Below are positions 12,101 to 27,100 of a stretch of DNA of 64,000 nucleotides, one piece after another. How positions within the stretch are numbered: position 1 is the stretch's first letter; each line of letters opens with the position of its first letter. The position numbers were made by a program, and so were the translations under genes. This stretch comes from Astropecten irregularis (Eukaryota > Echinodermata > Asteroidea > Paxillosida > Astropectinidae). Location of the stretch: the NCBI GenBank assembly GCA_963971285.1, contig OZ020246.1:25890494-25954493 (forward strand), read 5' to 3'. The notes under the pieces are model-generated. The model saw nothing but the letters and a program-made list of their open reading frames with translations. It was not told the DNA's origin and made no database searches.

Positions 12101-15100
12101 CAAATTTGCATTAATGCGGATGAAAAAGACAAAAACGTTTAGACAAAGACTTCATTAAACAAATGAAATACATGCTGAATGCAGGCTTTTGTTTTACAGC
12201 AGCACTGAGCAAAATCAATTTCTAGTAAATTGTGCTCTGACTGTTTTTTACGAGATCTGGGGCCGATTTCACTAACGCTTTGAGATCATCGCTAAAGCCC
12301 AAATCCATCGCTAAACGGAAAATCAAGCAATACTTTGTGTAGCAATTTTCCGTTTAACAATGGATTTGGGCTTTAGCAATGCTCACAAATCCTTAGTGAA
12401 ATTGGCCCCTGATCCATTAAGATTAGGGGTTAGGGATGGCTTAGGGCCTGTTTGTTTAATGCACAAGATCATGAATCCTGCTGATCTGGATCCCATTTTA
12501 GTGTACCCTGCATAGGATGTGGATCCCCAGATCTGGGATCCTGTGCATTAAACAAACAGGCCATTAGAGTAGGCAAGGCTTACTACTCAGTCCTAAACCC
12601 TCAACGATTTATGTTTAATTAAGTTGAAGGATTCAGGAAGGATTTACTATAACTGTGTAATTGGGACCTGCTGAGTCAACTTGGTGCAAGGAATCAGTCC
12701 TACAGATACTTCACAATGTTTTAATACTATTGTAAGAGAGTACAAAGGACAAACTGTACAGACAGTATTTTGGCTTCAGAGATTAACAAGTTTACTGAGC
12801 TAGCAGTGCCCAGGCATCACACCATTCTGTGACATGATTTAAGACCTTAGAACATCACAAAGGCAGAGCTAAAGGCCTCTTCATAGGCACCATACAATGC
12901 AAGTGCCCCTTACAAAGAAATACGGCCTTGTGTCTTCAGGAACTACAAGGCCTTGGACCAGACAGCCCTCCAGCAATCCAAGACATGCTGTTTACTTACT
13001 CTTGATTGCCACTGACTTCTTCGGTCACGGAGGCCTGGTAGACCTCTTTGGTGAACTGTGGAGGATGGCTTCCGCCGAAGATAGTGACCTCAGCATTCAC
13101 GGAGCTGCCATTCACGTCCCGTGCGTAAACACTCAATGCGTATTCAGCATTCTCTTCGTAGGTCTGACCGACGGTTAGAAACGTCTTAATCTGACCGCTG
13201 GTCTCATCCACAGTAAACATGCCACTTCCGCCTGTTGTGAACAAAGAAAAATTGAATGGAACAGGATTCGAACCTGCGATCTCAGGGGTACCGTACCGGC
13301 TGCGCTCTTACCAACTGAGCTACCCAGCCCTATGTTGGTGGTGTCCCTAATAGTCAATTATCTTGTAACAGTTTTTCTAGTATTCAATATGTTATACATT
13401 GCACATCGAAACTGAACTTTATTAATGCGCATCATATGCATTCACGACATAGGTATTCCAACACTTAAACATAAAAGGTTAATGTAAACCCCCCCCCCCC
13501 AAGCGACCAATTCAAACTGCTCTCAACATACATAATATTAATGATGAATTATGTATTTAAAAAACAAACACAGATTCCCCACTAAAATCATTTAAAAATA
13601 TTGATTGGCACTACAATAATGTACAAAATTCATTGTGCCATGTATAAACGATCTGAAAAGTGAAGGCAGGTGTAGTACTCAGCATAGTACTGCACAAAAA
13701 AAAGATGAGAAATGTTCACATTTCTTTCAAATTCATACAAAGTCGGATGTGATAATAAAAATGACGGAGAAGCTGACCTGAATTGAGGAAGTACTGGACG
13801 GTTGTGCCTTCTGGGTCTGATGCCCTGAGCTGATAGATAGACGCACCACTAGGAGCATCAACGGGCACCACGGCAATATAAGGAATAACGCTCATCTCCC
13901 ATTGTGGCGCCTCATCAACATCCTCGACATCAACGACGACACGCTGGGTATCTAGCTTGTCTGGTGGGAGGAGGAAAGCAACAACTGTTAGTTTGGCACA
14001 TGTAGGCATTGAAATTCCTAACATGGGATGGAGGTTGAATGATGACAGTAAAACAAGTCATTAAAAATGTACAAATGAAACATGAGATTGTACATGTAAA
14101 TTACATTTGTCACAAGCCTTGAATTATTATGGAGGCCACAGAGGCCATGGCCTTTGTTGCCCTGGTTCTTGGCCTTGGTGCCCCTTCAAATGTTTCCATA
14201 CACATTATGATTTTCCAATGGAAGTGCCCCTTGCAATGGAAAAGTGGCCTTGCCCCAGGCCTGTTGTCATTGAATATAAACAAACCTGTGACATTTTCTG
14301 CTCAATTGATCATTGGAAACAATAGAAAACAGTAGGAAAAAAAAACCGTTGCAAAAACTTGCAATTGTTGCATCAAATTGTGTGGGAATAGCTGTCTCAT
14401 TTTTTATCTTTCCAAGATCAAACATGGTTTGTCCTTTGGTTTTCAAGACTCTTTTCTGGATAAATACAGCATTTCAGGCAGTTAACGTTTTACAGTATGT
14501 TTCTACTTTCTACCACTAACGTCTTTATACAGCCTGTAAGTTATTCGTAAATCTGGGAACATTTCTGTTTTGGTATGTTTAATAATAATGTTGCATCTGC
14601 CCTTTAAAACACCCTCACGTCACATGTTTTTACATTATAGGCTATGCCATATAATACATATTTTCTAAGAAATATTTTGCAGAAACTCAACTACACATCA
14701 CACTCACAGTACCAGCAGGGGGCACACTACACTGATGCCCTTTGAACCAGTCTAGTGATAACACCTTCATTGTCAGTTGTTCAATGGGATTTTTTTTAGA
14801 GGAAAAAAAAATTTCCCTGAAGTTCCCCTTTAATAAGTTCAATGCTACATCATAATATCATGATTGTACATGACTCATGGCAGAAACATTCATGGGTTTT
14901 TAGTGTAAACATACTTAAGTCTGGACAATGCAGAGTTAATCTTTGTGGTGCTGGTTGCTAGAGTACATGTATGTACACTGAACATGTACATGTTATCCCA
15001 GTGTGTGCATGCATTAAAGGGACATGCTGGTCGCTATGGAATATACACCACACAGCATGTGCATAGTGGGTTAGAATTAAAGGGACATGCTGGGTGTTCA

Positions 15101-18100
15101 GCATATGTGATGCGATCTGGGAAAACCCGTCGGATGTCGCCAAACCCATATTTGAGAAAATCGAAAAATAGTCCCAAAAGTAATTTTTTTGACAATTTCA
15201 TTATTTGACCCAGGTTTGTTCATCAATATCCAATCTATCATTTCGTAGAGTTTCTAGTGCAAGTTGTTAGGTGTGTGCCCCCATCATGAGGAACCACACA
15301 GTGACTCAAACACTAAACCCAATCAAATTAAATCAATCAAACTCATACAAATTGCATTTCCAACACTATTAAACTTAATGCTTGACTTGGCCTCCCTCTT
15401 ATGGTAAAAGGGGGCCACGCCCCTAAAAAGGGAAGGTAGTAGGCGTTGCCGGATACAAGAATGTGGATTTTATACTTTTTAACAGATAAATATCGGTACG
15501 ATTCCACCCAAACCTCCCCAAAATGTTTGTATAATGTTATTACAGCTGTTGTAAAGGTGCTGTCAATCAGTGAAATTGTCCTAGTTATGTGAAGTATTCC
15601 TTTTATACTTTAAAGCTTTATTTCTCAAAATGAGGCGAACCGGTTTCCCAAACTTCATGGGAGCATAACTTGACTTGTGGACATCCTATAATTATAAACA
15701 AAGTAGTTTTGGAAAGAACAAGACTTCCACTTTAATTTGATGTACATAACTCAAAACTGAAAAAAAATCACCATGTGAAGGGTTTTCCCAGGTCACATCA
15801 CATATGTGCATGTACTGCACTTACACCTAGACATGAATGCAAATAACCTAATGTGTCCTCATTCTAAGTTTCAGAGATTCATGAGGAACACTGACTACAA
15901 CTTTACAAGGTATTTGCAAAGAATTTCAAACAAACAAGTGCATGTGGTTGTACCATTAGGTACACTGTGTCCATCATATTTTGAAAGTACTGAATACGCA
16001 TACATGTACATGTGTTATTTTCCTTTAGAGATCACATCCTATGAGAGTCATCTACACGACATAATGAGAAAACAATCGGTATTATCACTCAGTAATAGTA
16101 ATACCGAGTACAATAACATATGATTGTCAAAAACCTGTGCATTGGAATATACATACGATTTACAAGAATTGATAAAATCAATGTATTAGAAGGATTTTAT
16201 CATTTTAAATTTTACACAAGATGGCAATGAAACTATCTTGGATGTCCATCGAAATGATGATGAAGTAACTGCTTTTTTCAACTTGGCTCCCATCTTTCAT
16301 GGGCTCGAAGGTGGCTGGTGAGGCCGATCCTTGACTTGCAACCACGGGAGCACTTAGTACAGGGGAAGAGACCAGGGACGCTTGGGTCCACCAGAGAGTC
16401 TAGTGCTGTGCTTTTTATTCGGATATAGAGTAACCCACACGTCTAGTAGACTGTTGTATTTAACTATATTCTATTCTTACAAACAGCAAATCAGTTTCAA
16501 TGCAGTTCACAGTTCTCAACACAGACAAATAAGGCTTAGCCTACATGTAGTAAACGAAAGGTATGAAGCCAGACAAGAAAGACATAGAAGAACTGAAACT
16601 AAGAATTAAGATTTCATATAAAGGTACAGTACAGGATTGGTAACATACCCAAACAGAAATGTTCACAGATTTATGTACATGTATAGATTCCAGGATATGA
16701 AGATGATGCTGGTAGAAGTATACCGTTACAATATTTCCGCCTGAAATGGTGTATTTGTCCAAAAATTTAAACAAAGACCAAAAATGGTTTTGATCTCGGG
16801 GTAAGATCAAAAACCATTTTTTCTGTTTCATAAGGAAATTTGAGTCACTTATTCGTCATTTTTTTGTGACTCAGATGTCAGATTGAGCTCAAATTTTCAC
16901 AGGTTTATCACTTCATGCACATGCTGGATTAGACAAAGTGTGAGTACTGTTCTGTGACCTTTACCAATCATGAATTATACCTTTAAAGAAGAACCGATCG
17001 TAAGATGAAGGGAAACGAAGACCAGGCTAGGAATTCTAAAGAGGAAATTCAATTCAGGGAGACAGGAGAAAGCCTTCAAAGATTTTCATCAAGGTACAAC
17101 TACCGAGCTAGTACTCAAGTGAAAACCTTTCAAGCACAAAGTGGAGTTCCCCCGCGATTCTCATGAATGTCAGGATTGATTTGATTATTCTATGGACACA
17201 TTTACAAGACGCTGTCCTGCACAGTACTCTGCATCTATAATATCTATCAACTGTTGCCATGATCATGCATACAGTAAAACAGACATTGCCTAGATTTCCC
17301 TAAAATAAATTTCTCAATGAGTGAATTAACTCCTTTATACTATTAGTCCACACTGAGTATAACCTTATAGGTTATACCTTACAGGGTATAAAGAAACATA
17401 CCATTTATTACATTTTTCCGACTGAAATCCATGATGTATTTATCAAGAAATAAGTAAAAGCAACAACCGAAAATATTTTAGATCTTTAAAAGATACAAAA
17501 TTAACGGTGAAAAGGCTAAAGAAATTCTGTGGGCGTTTTTCACTCTTTTCCCAAAAAGTTGGCACCGTATGGGACTGGGAATTTCACAGATGACTGTTAC
17601 TGTATCTTTCTTGATATTTGTATCCATGAATCTGTATTTCTTTAACATTATTATGATATTACCTTTAACATAGCAATACCTGTAAATTTATCTGGCCTTT
17701 GCTTCTTGCTCCCAAAAATCTAGTAAAGTTACTACTAGTACTATTAGTACACATTTTACTTTCTCTCGAGTGCTCTTTGTCAAGGGAGTGCCTGTCTTAC
17801 TCCTTCAACTTTCAAGAATAAATTTCCATCAACGTTTGATAGTCAGTCCTGTAAATCACTCAACATGAAACAGGCTTCATTAAAATTTTAAAGGGAAACT
17901 ACCCAGTCCCCGTAACATCAGTTAAGTTCAAAAGGCAAGCACTGAATGTTCTCAATGTCGAAAAGTCATTCCAACTATGCAAGTTACTGATTAATCATTG
18001 ACCAAGGATATATGAAAAGTAAATAGTTTCAAGATTGTTGACGTACATATAAAAGTACATCCAACTAAAACATGTAATAAAATAACCTTACTGATCAAAG

Positions 18101-21100
18101 CTCATGACAGAAATTAGATTAAAATACTGAAGTTACAAACATGTGTCTCAACAATAACCCACAATACCAAGATGGTTAATATTTAACTAGGTATCAATCA
18201 CAACATGGGACAACTATGTCAACCTATACTCTAATTCAAACAAAAAGACAGAAGATAAACACCTCGTAAGTGCAGTCTGCAAATGTTCATATCTAGAATT
18301 TTCATTGAACTCGAAAATTCCCACAAATGAACATGAGTAAAAAAAGAAAATGTGTTTCAAGCTTACATGTTTCATAAATGTAAAAATGTACATGTATGTA
18401 TGATGATACAATAATATGAAAGTGAAATGTACAATTCACAGAGTACAAACCTAACTTTATGGACCTAAATGTATCATGTACATATTTTGCAATGCATCAT
18501 GTACCGGATACATACATGTACACTGTAAGAATCTAACAGCCAAAAATGTTCCAAATGTTTTTTTATTGCAGAGATGCAAAGGAGTCTAAAATATATTCCG
18601 GAGCAGTTTATAGAATGTATGTAGGCACCTCATGGTCAAAATTAACAAAATATCCATGATGATTATTTATTTATTGTTTATGTACACGGAAATGATTGAA
18701 ATAAATTCTCTGTCATAGAAAATGACTACCGGTATTAAATGCGCATACCGGTACATGTCAACTGCACCGGCGCACTGACTTCGGGCCATAAACCACTGCA
18801 GTGGCTGTACACATGATAAATATATTCAAAACCTCTTTTTTTCCCATGAAATACAAACAGTGTTAGTCAGAGTGATTCATCACACCTCAATGCGCTTCAT
18901 ATTGGGTTTGTAGTATTGGGACAACTGCTCTTGTGTGCTCCACAATAGGTCTTTATACTCATACACTATGCACAGTAGTCTGACCTCGAGAAATGCACAA
19001 TTCTGTGCAATGTGTGTTAATACATATTCAGCAGACCCCCAGACAATAATGGTATTTTATCATTTAAAGGTAAAGTACAGGATTGGTAATACCCAAACAG
19101 AAATGTTCACAGATTTACGTAAAAATTTCAGGATATAAAGATGGTGCTGGTAAAAACATACTGTGAAAACATTTCCTGTTGAAATGGTTTATTTATCCAG
19201 AAATTAGTAAAACAACGACCGAAAACAGTTTTGATTTTGGGGTAAGATCAAAACCATTCTTTATGTTCTATAAGAAAAAATGAGTTGAGTTTTCGTTATT
19301 TTCTCGAGACTCAGATGTCCGATTGAGCTTTACCAATCATGTATTATACCTTTAATGATGCCATAGCACATTATGATGCCATAGTAAATGTACACATACC
19401 GGTACATGAAGACATGTACATGTACAGTACATGTGGACATATTTGGAGTACATAAAGCTAACTGGAATAGTAAGGAAAGGTCAGAACACACAGTACAATC
19501 AATCATTTACCAGTCCAGACATTTATACATACAACTGTAACATGTATGACATTATACATGTATGACATGTTACAACATCTGCAGTGTGCAATCACTGTCA
19601 TGATCTATATACAGCTTCTGTAATTGGATCATTTCATGAAGGTCATCGGGCCATGGATTCTACAAACCTGTGCCGTGGTGTTTAGTTCTGTACTGAACGT
19701 AATTTTGTTTTTCGGTTCAAAATGAAATCAAAATACTGTATGCAGATGTACAGTGGTGCATGCATCTCAAACAAAAAAACAACAACAACATATATTTTGT
19801 GTCATGTCGCCAATCTAAAGCATGCACTCTCAAATGTCTCCATATTGTGTTTGTTTTTCAAATGTACAATGTAAAAATGTACAAGTGGCAAATACATGTA
19901 GCACTACCAGCCTTGCCTATCTATCAAAGCTTGAAAGCCAAAATATCCGCCAAACAAAATGACAACAACAAAACAGCATCAATAGTAAATTTGGTCTGAC
20001 TGAAATAACGGTTTTGTCTTTGAGTACTAATTCAGAGTGTCAGAATTGTAGGCCTACATGTACATTATGCATATTTACAAGTTTGCTGATGCTGCATGGA
20101 CACTACCTGTATGCAGTACGCAGTTTATACGTGCACATAGGGTGGAATGGCTGGACAAACTGAACATATTTCAATATTTGCTGCAATGTTTACAGCACTG
20201 AACAGGTACCAGGCTTAGCTTTTGCAAAAAACCTCAAATATGTTACATCATGGAGCAAGGAAATGGAGGAATTTATAGCACTTGAGTGGAAGGTAGTACA
20301 TTGATCATGTAGGCCTACATTGTAATAATGTGTCCATTTATAGTCTACATAGGATAAATAATGTGGTTATGTTACAGGGCCTATTTAACCACACTAACAC
20401 ATATATTTACCACCTTAGGCCAGCCTTGGGTAATATCGATTGAAAAAACCCTTAAGTATTAAATACATTCAACCTTATACAATAACCTTTGTCCAAAAAC
20501 CAAAAAGGAGAAATACAGAGTTTTACACACTACTGCACCTACTACCCAGATACAATATTATCATAATGTGGTGTCCATATGTCTAGCAATATCGCTGTAC
20601 TCAGCTCAGTCTGTAGTTAATTAAGCTGCATGTGGAGTAATCTCTATTTCTCTTGGCCATATGGTAATAATGAAAAATCAATGGGGGGTTCTTATGTTAC
20701 ACTGGCCAGGATTAATGTCCCGTGGACTAAAATAGCATGTTGTTTTATGCTGTACAGGATGTGGGTCTATTCTACGGTATTATTATGCATCAGAATTTCA
20801 ACTAAAAATGGTTGTGCATGCTTGCAGAGAATTTTATATTTGAAAAGAAATTTGACAAAATATGCAGTGGTAATTCATTCATCTTTCTTGACTTTATACA
20901 ATTTCAAATTTTACATTTAAGAAGTGTAAACGTACTACTATCATAATTGCATTATCCGAATGATATGTGTATTGCATTTAAGTGTAAGGCCACGTAAGGA
21001 TATGCATGGCATTTGATTTAGACATCCTCGTTTTTCATATGCTGTACCCATACCCATGTTTAATTCATACAAGGTAAAGCACTGCACTTGTTTATGTGGG

Positions 21101-24100
21101 AACTGGGAAGTGATCTACATTACATACTTATCCTGAATAACTTCCTGCATAAGCACTTCAGGCTGCCCACAGTGACTTGAGGGGAACTTTCCCTAATAAA
21201 TGATTTCCTTTATCAGAAATGTATGCAGACACTGTGCAGTTTGCCATGAATGGTTGGTTTAAGGTAATTAATTAAATAACCCTATGTAAGGTTTGATTAA
21301 TTTGAACTTTAAACTTTATAGCTGTCCAGCACATACACAGCATGTGTATGTAATGTTACAATGGAGCGCTGCTATAACGAACAAGGCGGGATGCGCAGAA
21401 ATTGTTTGTTAAAGTACTAATTTGTTATAGTGAACAATGTTCAGCAGGCCAGGGGCCAATTTCACAGCGCTGCTAAGCACACAAATTTGCTTAGCACAAA
21501 AGTGTCTTGCCCAATAAAACAAACCACAGTTAAAAATTTCATTTGATATTCATGGTAAGTCAACAACTGCCAAAGAACAATCATAAGTGATACACAACAC
21601 ATGGATATTTGGTTGTTAACTCTGTTTTTATTAAGACTGAAATATCATGCTTAGCAATTTTTTGTGCTAAGCAGTGCCGTGAAATTGGCCCCATACATTG
21701 CACACAAAAATTAGGAGCCAAGGATGAAGTTCAGTAGAGCCAAATGGTGTTTCACTGTACTGCCACTGTATTCATTCTCAGCATAAACGCCTACACCCTA
21801 CGGTCAATTCTAAATTTACACTGCTTGGCCTGTTTGCCTGTAATCTGAACCGGCCGACCTCCTGCACAGAAGAGCAGATACTGTTCCACTCAAACCACGT
21901 TGGGAATTTCTTGAACACTCCTCATTTTTCACTAAATCGGAATTTATGCTTTCATTTCGTGCACAAGATTATTAGCAACTGTAAGATTTCGATGCGCTTG
22001 TATGGTTCCATCTGTCAGTAAATTGGAGACGAGTGGCCATGTTTACCAAGGTTTACAGATGGGCCCTCCATATTAAAGGAACTATCATACAGCTTTGGTG
22101 ATGTGTAACAAAACAGAAATGTTAACAGTCAGATTTAAGTATCACTTACAGGGTATAAAGATGGTGATGGTAGAAACATATATCGTTCATGTTTTTCTGC
22201 CTGAAATGATGTATTTATCAACGAAGAAGTAAAACCAATCACCAAAACAATGTTGATCTTTAAAAGATCAAAAATAACAGTGAAATGAATTTAAAAACAC
22301 CATTCGTGGGCGTTTTTCACTGTTTTCTCAAAAAGTGGGCACCGTATTGGACTGGAAATTTCACAGACGACTGTTAGTGTTACTGTCTCTTCCTTGATAT
22401 ATTTGTGCACATGAATCTGCATTTCTTGGACAAAAAACAAAGCATGAAATCACCGAAATTTTCGAAGAGTTTGATGTGATTCGAAGTCACTCTGGCATTT
22501 CTTTGACAAAAAAAACAAAGTATGATAGAATAATCAGGCTCTTTAAATTCCCCAAATCATAGGGATTTTCCAGTTCCATTCAAATTCACATTCCTGAAAA
22601 CAAAATTGGTTGCTTATTGAAGGATTACATGTACATGTACATGTACATATGTAGACACCTCTTGGTAAATGTACATTGAGAGTTACAATTTAGCTGTGCT
22701 TATTAAACTAGTAATTTTTTTTAATAATGTAGTATTGATAAATATGATTAGTTTGACGGTAATATTTTTTATAATCTTTATTCTAGTTGACAAACGTGTA
22801 TTCGTGTGTACAACTGTCTGTGATGTATTTTTATGTACTGTGCTGCATTTAATCAAATCAGTCAGGAGACCCTATAAGTAAACAGATGGGCAGGTGAACA
22901 TTATGACAGCTTGCCTTAACAATTTCATGCACGTTATTAATATCTCTCAAGCGCTTGTACCGTACTCTATCTGTGCACTGTATACATGAAATGTGTGACA
23001 GCAGCTGACATTTGACTTTTATGTCTCTGTTTGTCAGAAAGCTGAAGATTATTAATCACAAGTTGTATGATCCAAAACTAGTGCTGGGCAAAATTGGGTA
23101 ATTCATATCCGGTTACTGATTGCAAAAAAAATCAGGTTAACAGTTAACCTACATGTATGTAATCACATGCGACATGCGTGACGTGTGCAAGTTATGGTAT
23201 ACCGGTACACCTCTTCTTCAATGTGATCGTCGCTTTCGGAATGCTTTTTACAATGTTATTTAATTTTTAGTCAAGCATTTAGATCAAAGATGTTTATTTT
23301 AGATCCAGTCTGTGAGAAGCGTGTTTCTACTTGGCAAAATGGACGTTTCAAATAACTGACTGAAATTCTACAATTTACACTTTTTGGGTTGCTGAGCATG
23401 AGCCAAATGATCGTCCCTTTTTTTTTTCCTTTCAGTTTTGGCTAACGGTTAGCGAAAATTTGTATTCAGATTTATAATTAAATCCGGGTCGGTTAACCTA
23501 TAACTGCATAAAAATCCCAGCACTATCCACAACCATGATCTTGTTTCCCTTTCACAGAAAATTCCCGGCACAATTTTTGGCCAAGTTACAAGTCCTCGCT
23601 TATTTTATTGAATTCATGTTTTCCCTATTCAATACACACTGACGTACTGACGTTCCTTTCCAACTCCCGAGACATGATCATTACTTCTAATCTGCAATTC
23701 CTTGACCTCAGGGCAATGAACACGTACCAGACTCATTTTTTCCACCCAAGTGACCACGGTAAATGTCAGTGCCAATGAAAGTCAGTTGGTTTTAACACAA
23801 TTTGTGATACAGTGTACAAACAGTTGGCTTCCAATCATATCTAGCCTTTTGCATTGGTAAGGGACTGAGGTGTGCTACATTCATGAAAGGGAGAACCACA
23901 ATACAAAATGGTCCTTGGATTGCAACAACCAGAGTTTTCGGAACTAGAGATATAGGTGCTATGTGTTGCGTCTGGCCAGATGAAAGGGGCTACCTGTACA
24001 TTTTATAGATGTTGTGGCGCATCCGGGAAGGTTGGGGGGGGGGGGGGGGGTTGGAAGCATGATGGGTATAGACATGTGCAAATCCTATTATGCGTGGATA

Positions 24101-27100
24101 TCTCAACAATAATGAAAATTCTAAATAACTTCATAGGGCCCTTGGGTTTTTTGTACGTGTTGGAATTGTGCTTAAAACAAACGTTTACATGGTGTTCTTG
24201 AGGTGAAGGATATGCAGGATGGTAAGAATGTGGATAAGATATCCCTCCCCGCCAGAGACCAATAAAAGACAATGACACCATGGACCGTGTGTTGAGTGGC
24301 CTGACATAAGAGTAACGTTTATATTTGGGAAAAGTCTGTTGACCTCCGAAGTATTATACAGTATTTAAGATAATTATTATTTTTGTTAATGAGGGTCCAA
24401 ACGTGAAGCATTTGTGGAGGAGTACATGTATGATCCAGCAGGAAGTATACTCCCCTCGCAATGGCGATTGCTTCATTGACATTTAATTATGTATGTCCTC
24501 ACTCACAAGTGAAGCAAGTATGGGAGCAAGGGAACAACCTCTCGAGAGGAGTATAGGGGGAAGTGTCGTGGCAGTATTGGTATGCCCTTATAGGTACACT
24601 CCCCTGAAGAGTGTACCTATAAGGGCAATGTGAACATCAGAATTCTGCACCAGATGCATGCGTATTTACTGTACGTTGTAAATTAATGACCCGAAATTTC
24701 CCGATATTTGAGTATCTTTGGCTTTATAAATCAACGTTTTCTCTAAGCATGACAGGCTGCTGAGTTTGGTACGAGATGAACACGTAGGGTAAATGTGCCA
24801 TGATTCGGACACTTAAGCAATTTTGGATTATTTGACCTTCTTAATGTTTGTTTCTCTCAACTATTTTCACTTATGAACAACAAAGTGAAGTTATTATATC
24901 CAGGTTGATATTTTATGAAAGTTTTTTGTGTCCTTGAAATGAAATTGACTTGAAAAATAACCTTAATTTTAGCCATGATTCGGACACCTTGTCCATGATT
25001 CGGACACACATGAAAAAATGCTGAAAAAAACATGCCTTGCAAAATAAAATAATACCTCATCAATGCAGTGGGCAAATTCTTAAGTTGCCACCATTTATTT
25101 TCCCAAAAAAGTGTCATTTGACTGCTCAGAACTCAAAAAAGAAAATTGGTGCATGGACACATCCAGGACTTATTTTCAGAGTTTTTGAAGGCAATGCCCT
25201 GATAAAAACGGGCCATTTCGGCCATATCGTGAAATTGAACTCCATTCCGTCCGTGCGCTCCCGTGCGCACCACTCTAGTGTGTACAAAAGTCAATGGCGT
25301 AGATATTAGACTCCAGCCATTGACGAAATGAACGGCAGTCAATGGAGTGGAGTGTAAATTCGGGAGATGCCGGTATTTCTTCTAAAATGGAACATACACA
25401 AGCCACAAAATTATTTTGGCATATTGTTTAGCGACTCTGGGGGCCTGGGTAGCATAAATCAATGGAGTGTCAGAAATCATGGCACATATACCTTTACTTG
25501 GCTTCTGGACAATTTATGCAAGTTCAAATTGGCAACGCAGCTCTCCATAATTTGGACCTTGATGGTATATTGATGAACAGAATATACCAGTTTCATATAA
25601 AAAAAATCCTGTTAAATTTAATTAATTTTCTGTGTTTTTAAATAATGCATTATTTTTCTCACAACCCTATTTTTAACAGGGCTCTTAAGTTAAGGATCAC
25701 ACTTTTTTTTAACTTGAGGCTGCACCACAATTTCCTATCAGAAAATGTGACATTTTATAATAGGAATTGGATCATGTAAAGTATATGGCACCGTTGTTTA
25801 GTCTAATAGGCCCTAGTGCACCTATCGGAAAGAATTCCACTGATGACCATAATTTGTGCACAACTCTATAGAACCAACAGAGGGCGTTTTGAGCAAACTG
25901 GCTTTGTACAGTTTGAAGGTAAAAGAACCCTGTAAAACTCACTTTTCAGATATTCTACGCAAGTTTTCCACACCTGAAATTGAGGTTTATCATAATTTGT
26001 ATCCAATAAGTTAACTCTTGGAAGATATAATCCTTTTTCCGTAATGGTGATCAGTGGAATTCTTTCCCATTTGCATTTGCACATTTCCGAGCATCCGAAT
26101 GCTTCCGAAAACGTTGCTTCCGAAGACCTGCCGAAGATGACGTTCGTTGTGACGTCACAGGTCATTTAAATAAAGTAATAAAATCCACTTTTTGGCTCAG
26201 GTATATACTGTTTCGTATGTTTTTCAGCGTTTCCAACCCTCTTGAAACCATTCTAAGGCGTTCCATGCGATACAATGTCAAAATGTTGACTACAACATAC
26301 ATATCTGGGGCATTTTTGGTCATTACCGGATTTTTTTCTACGAAAGTAATTAAGAGTGTTCCAATAAAGCCATAGTCGTGTGCAGCGCCACCTACCGGTG
26401 GTTCCGGGAACATTGCGTCAAGGCAGCCATATTTATAAGCTCAATCACGATTCACCCGCTGGTCTTAAAAAAGCCACAAGGAGGACAACAAAGCAACGCC
26501 TTGTGTACCTTTGGAGTAGACACAGCAATTACTCATGCATCGGGTATGTGGAGATATGAAACATTACCGCACATTCCCCACAAGGAAAGAATGCACTTCC
26601 TGCCATGGGTTGTGTTTTTAGTACTTTTGTGAGCATTTTGCTAATTATTTTGCAAAAAAGGTGTTTTTCACTGATGTGGAAAAACCCTTCATTTCAATAT
26701 TGTATGTAATTACATACATGTACGTCAAACCACAGAGGAACTTCCGAGGAAAAAGCGTAATTTGAACACGATCTACAAGTTACATAAACCTGTACGTGGA
26801 CAAACAAATGCTATGAACAATTTGTTTTCACTTAAAATTACGCAAACCCATTTTTTGCCTATTTTGCTTTTTTTCCAAATGTTTAGCTTCCAAATGTTAG
26901 CTTTCAAATTCATTTTACATACAAACCTACATTTAATACTTTCTTTCATTAATTTAAAGGCAGTGTCAGATAATTGGTCATAATGCTGTTAAGGGAAAAT
27001 TCAGCATTCCTTCCAACCATCTAGTTTTCAAAATGCAAAGTTCAAACTCATAAAACAAACCTGTGAAAATTTCAACAAAACTTGTCTTTATAATTTCAAG

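Noticed and set aside
13262-13330. tRNA-like genes (also near 40130, 41210, 62250, 42290)
   Set aside because: A and B boxes are present, but flanks are shared between copies and the acceptor stems do not pair, so they are SINEs.
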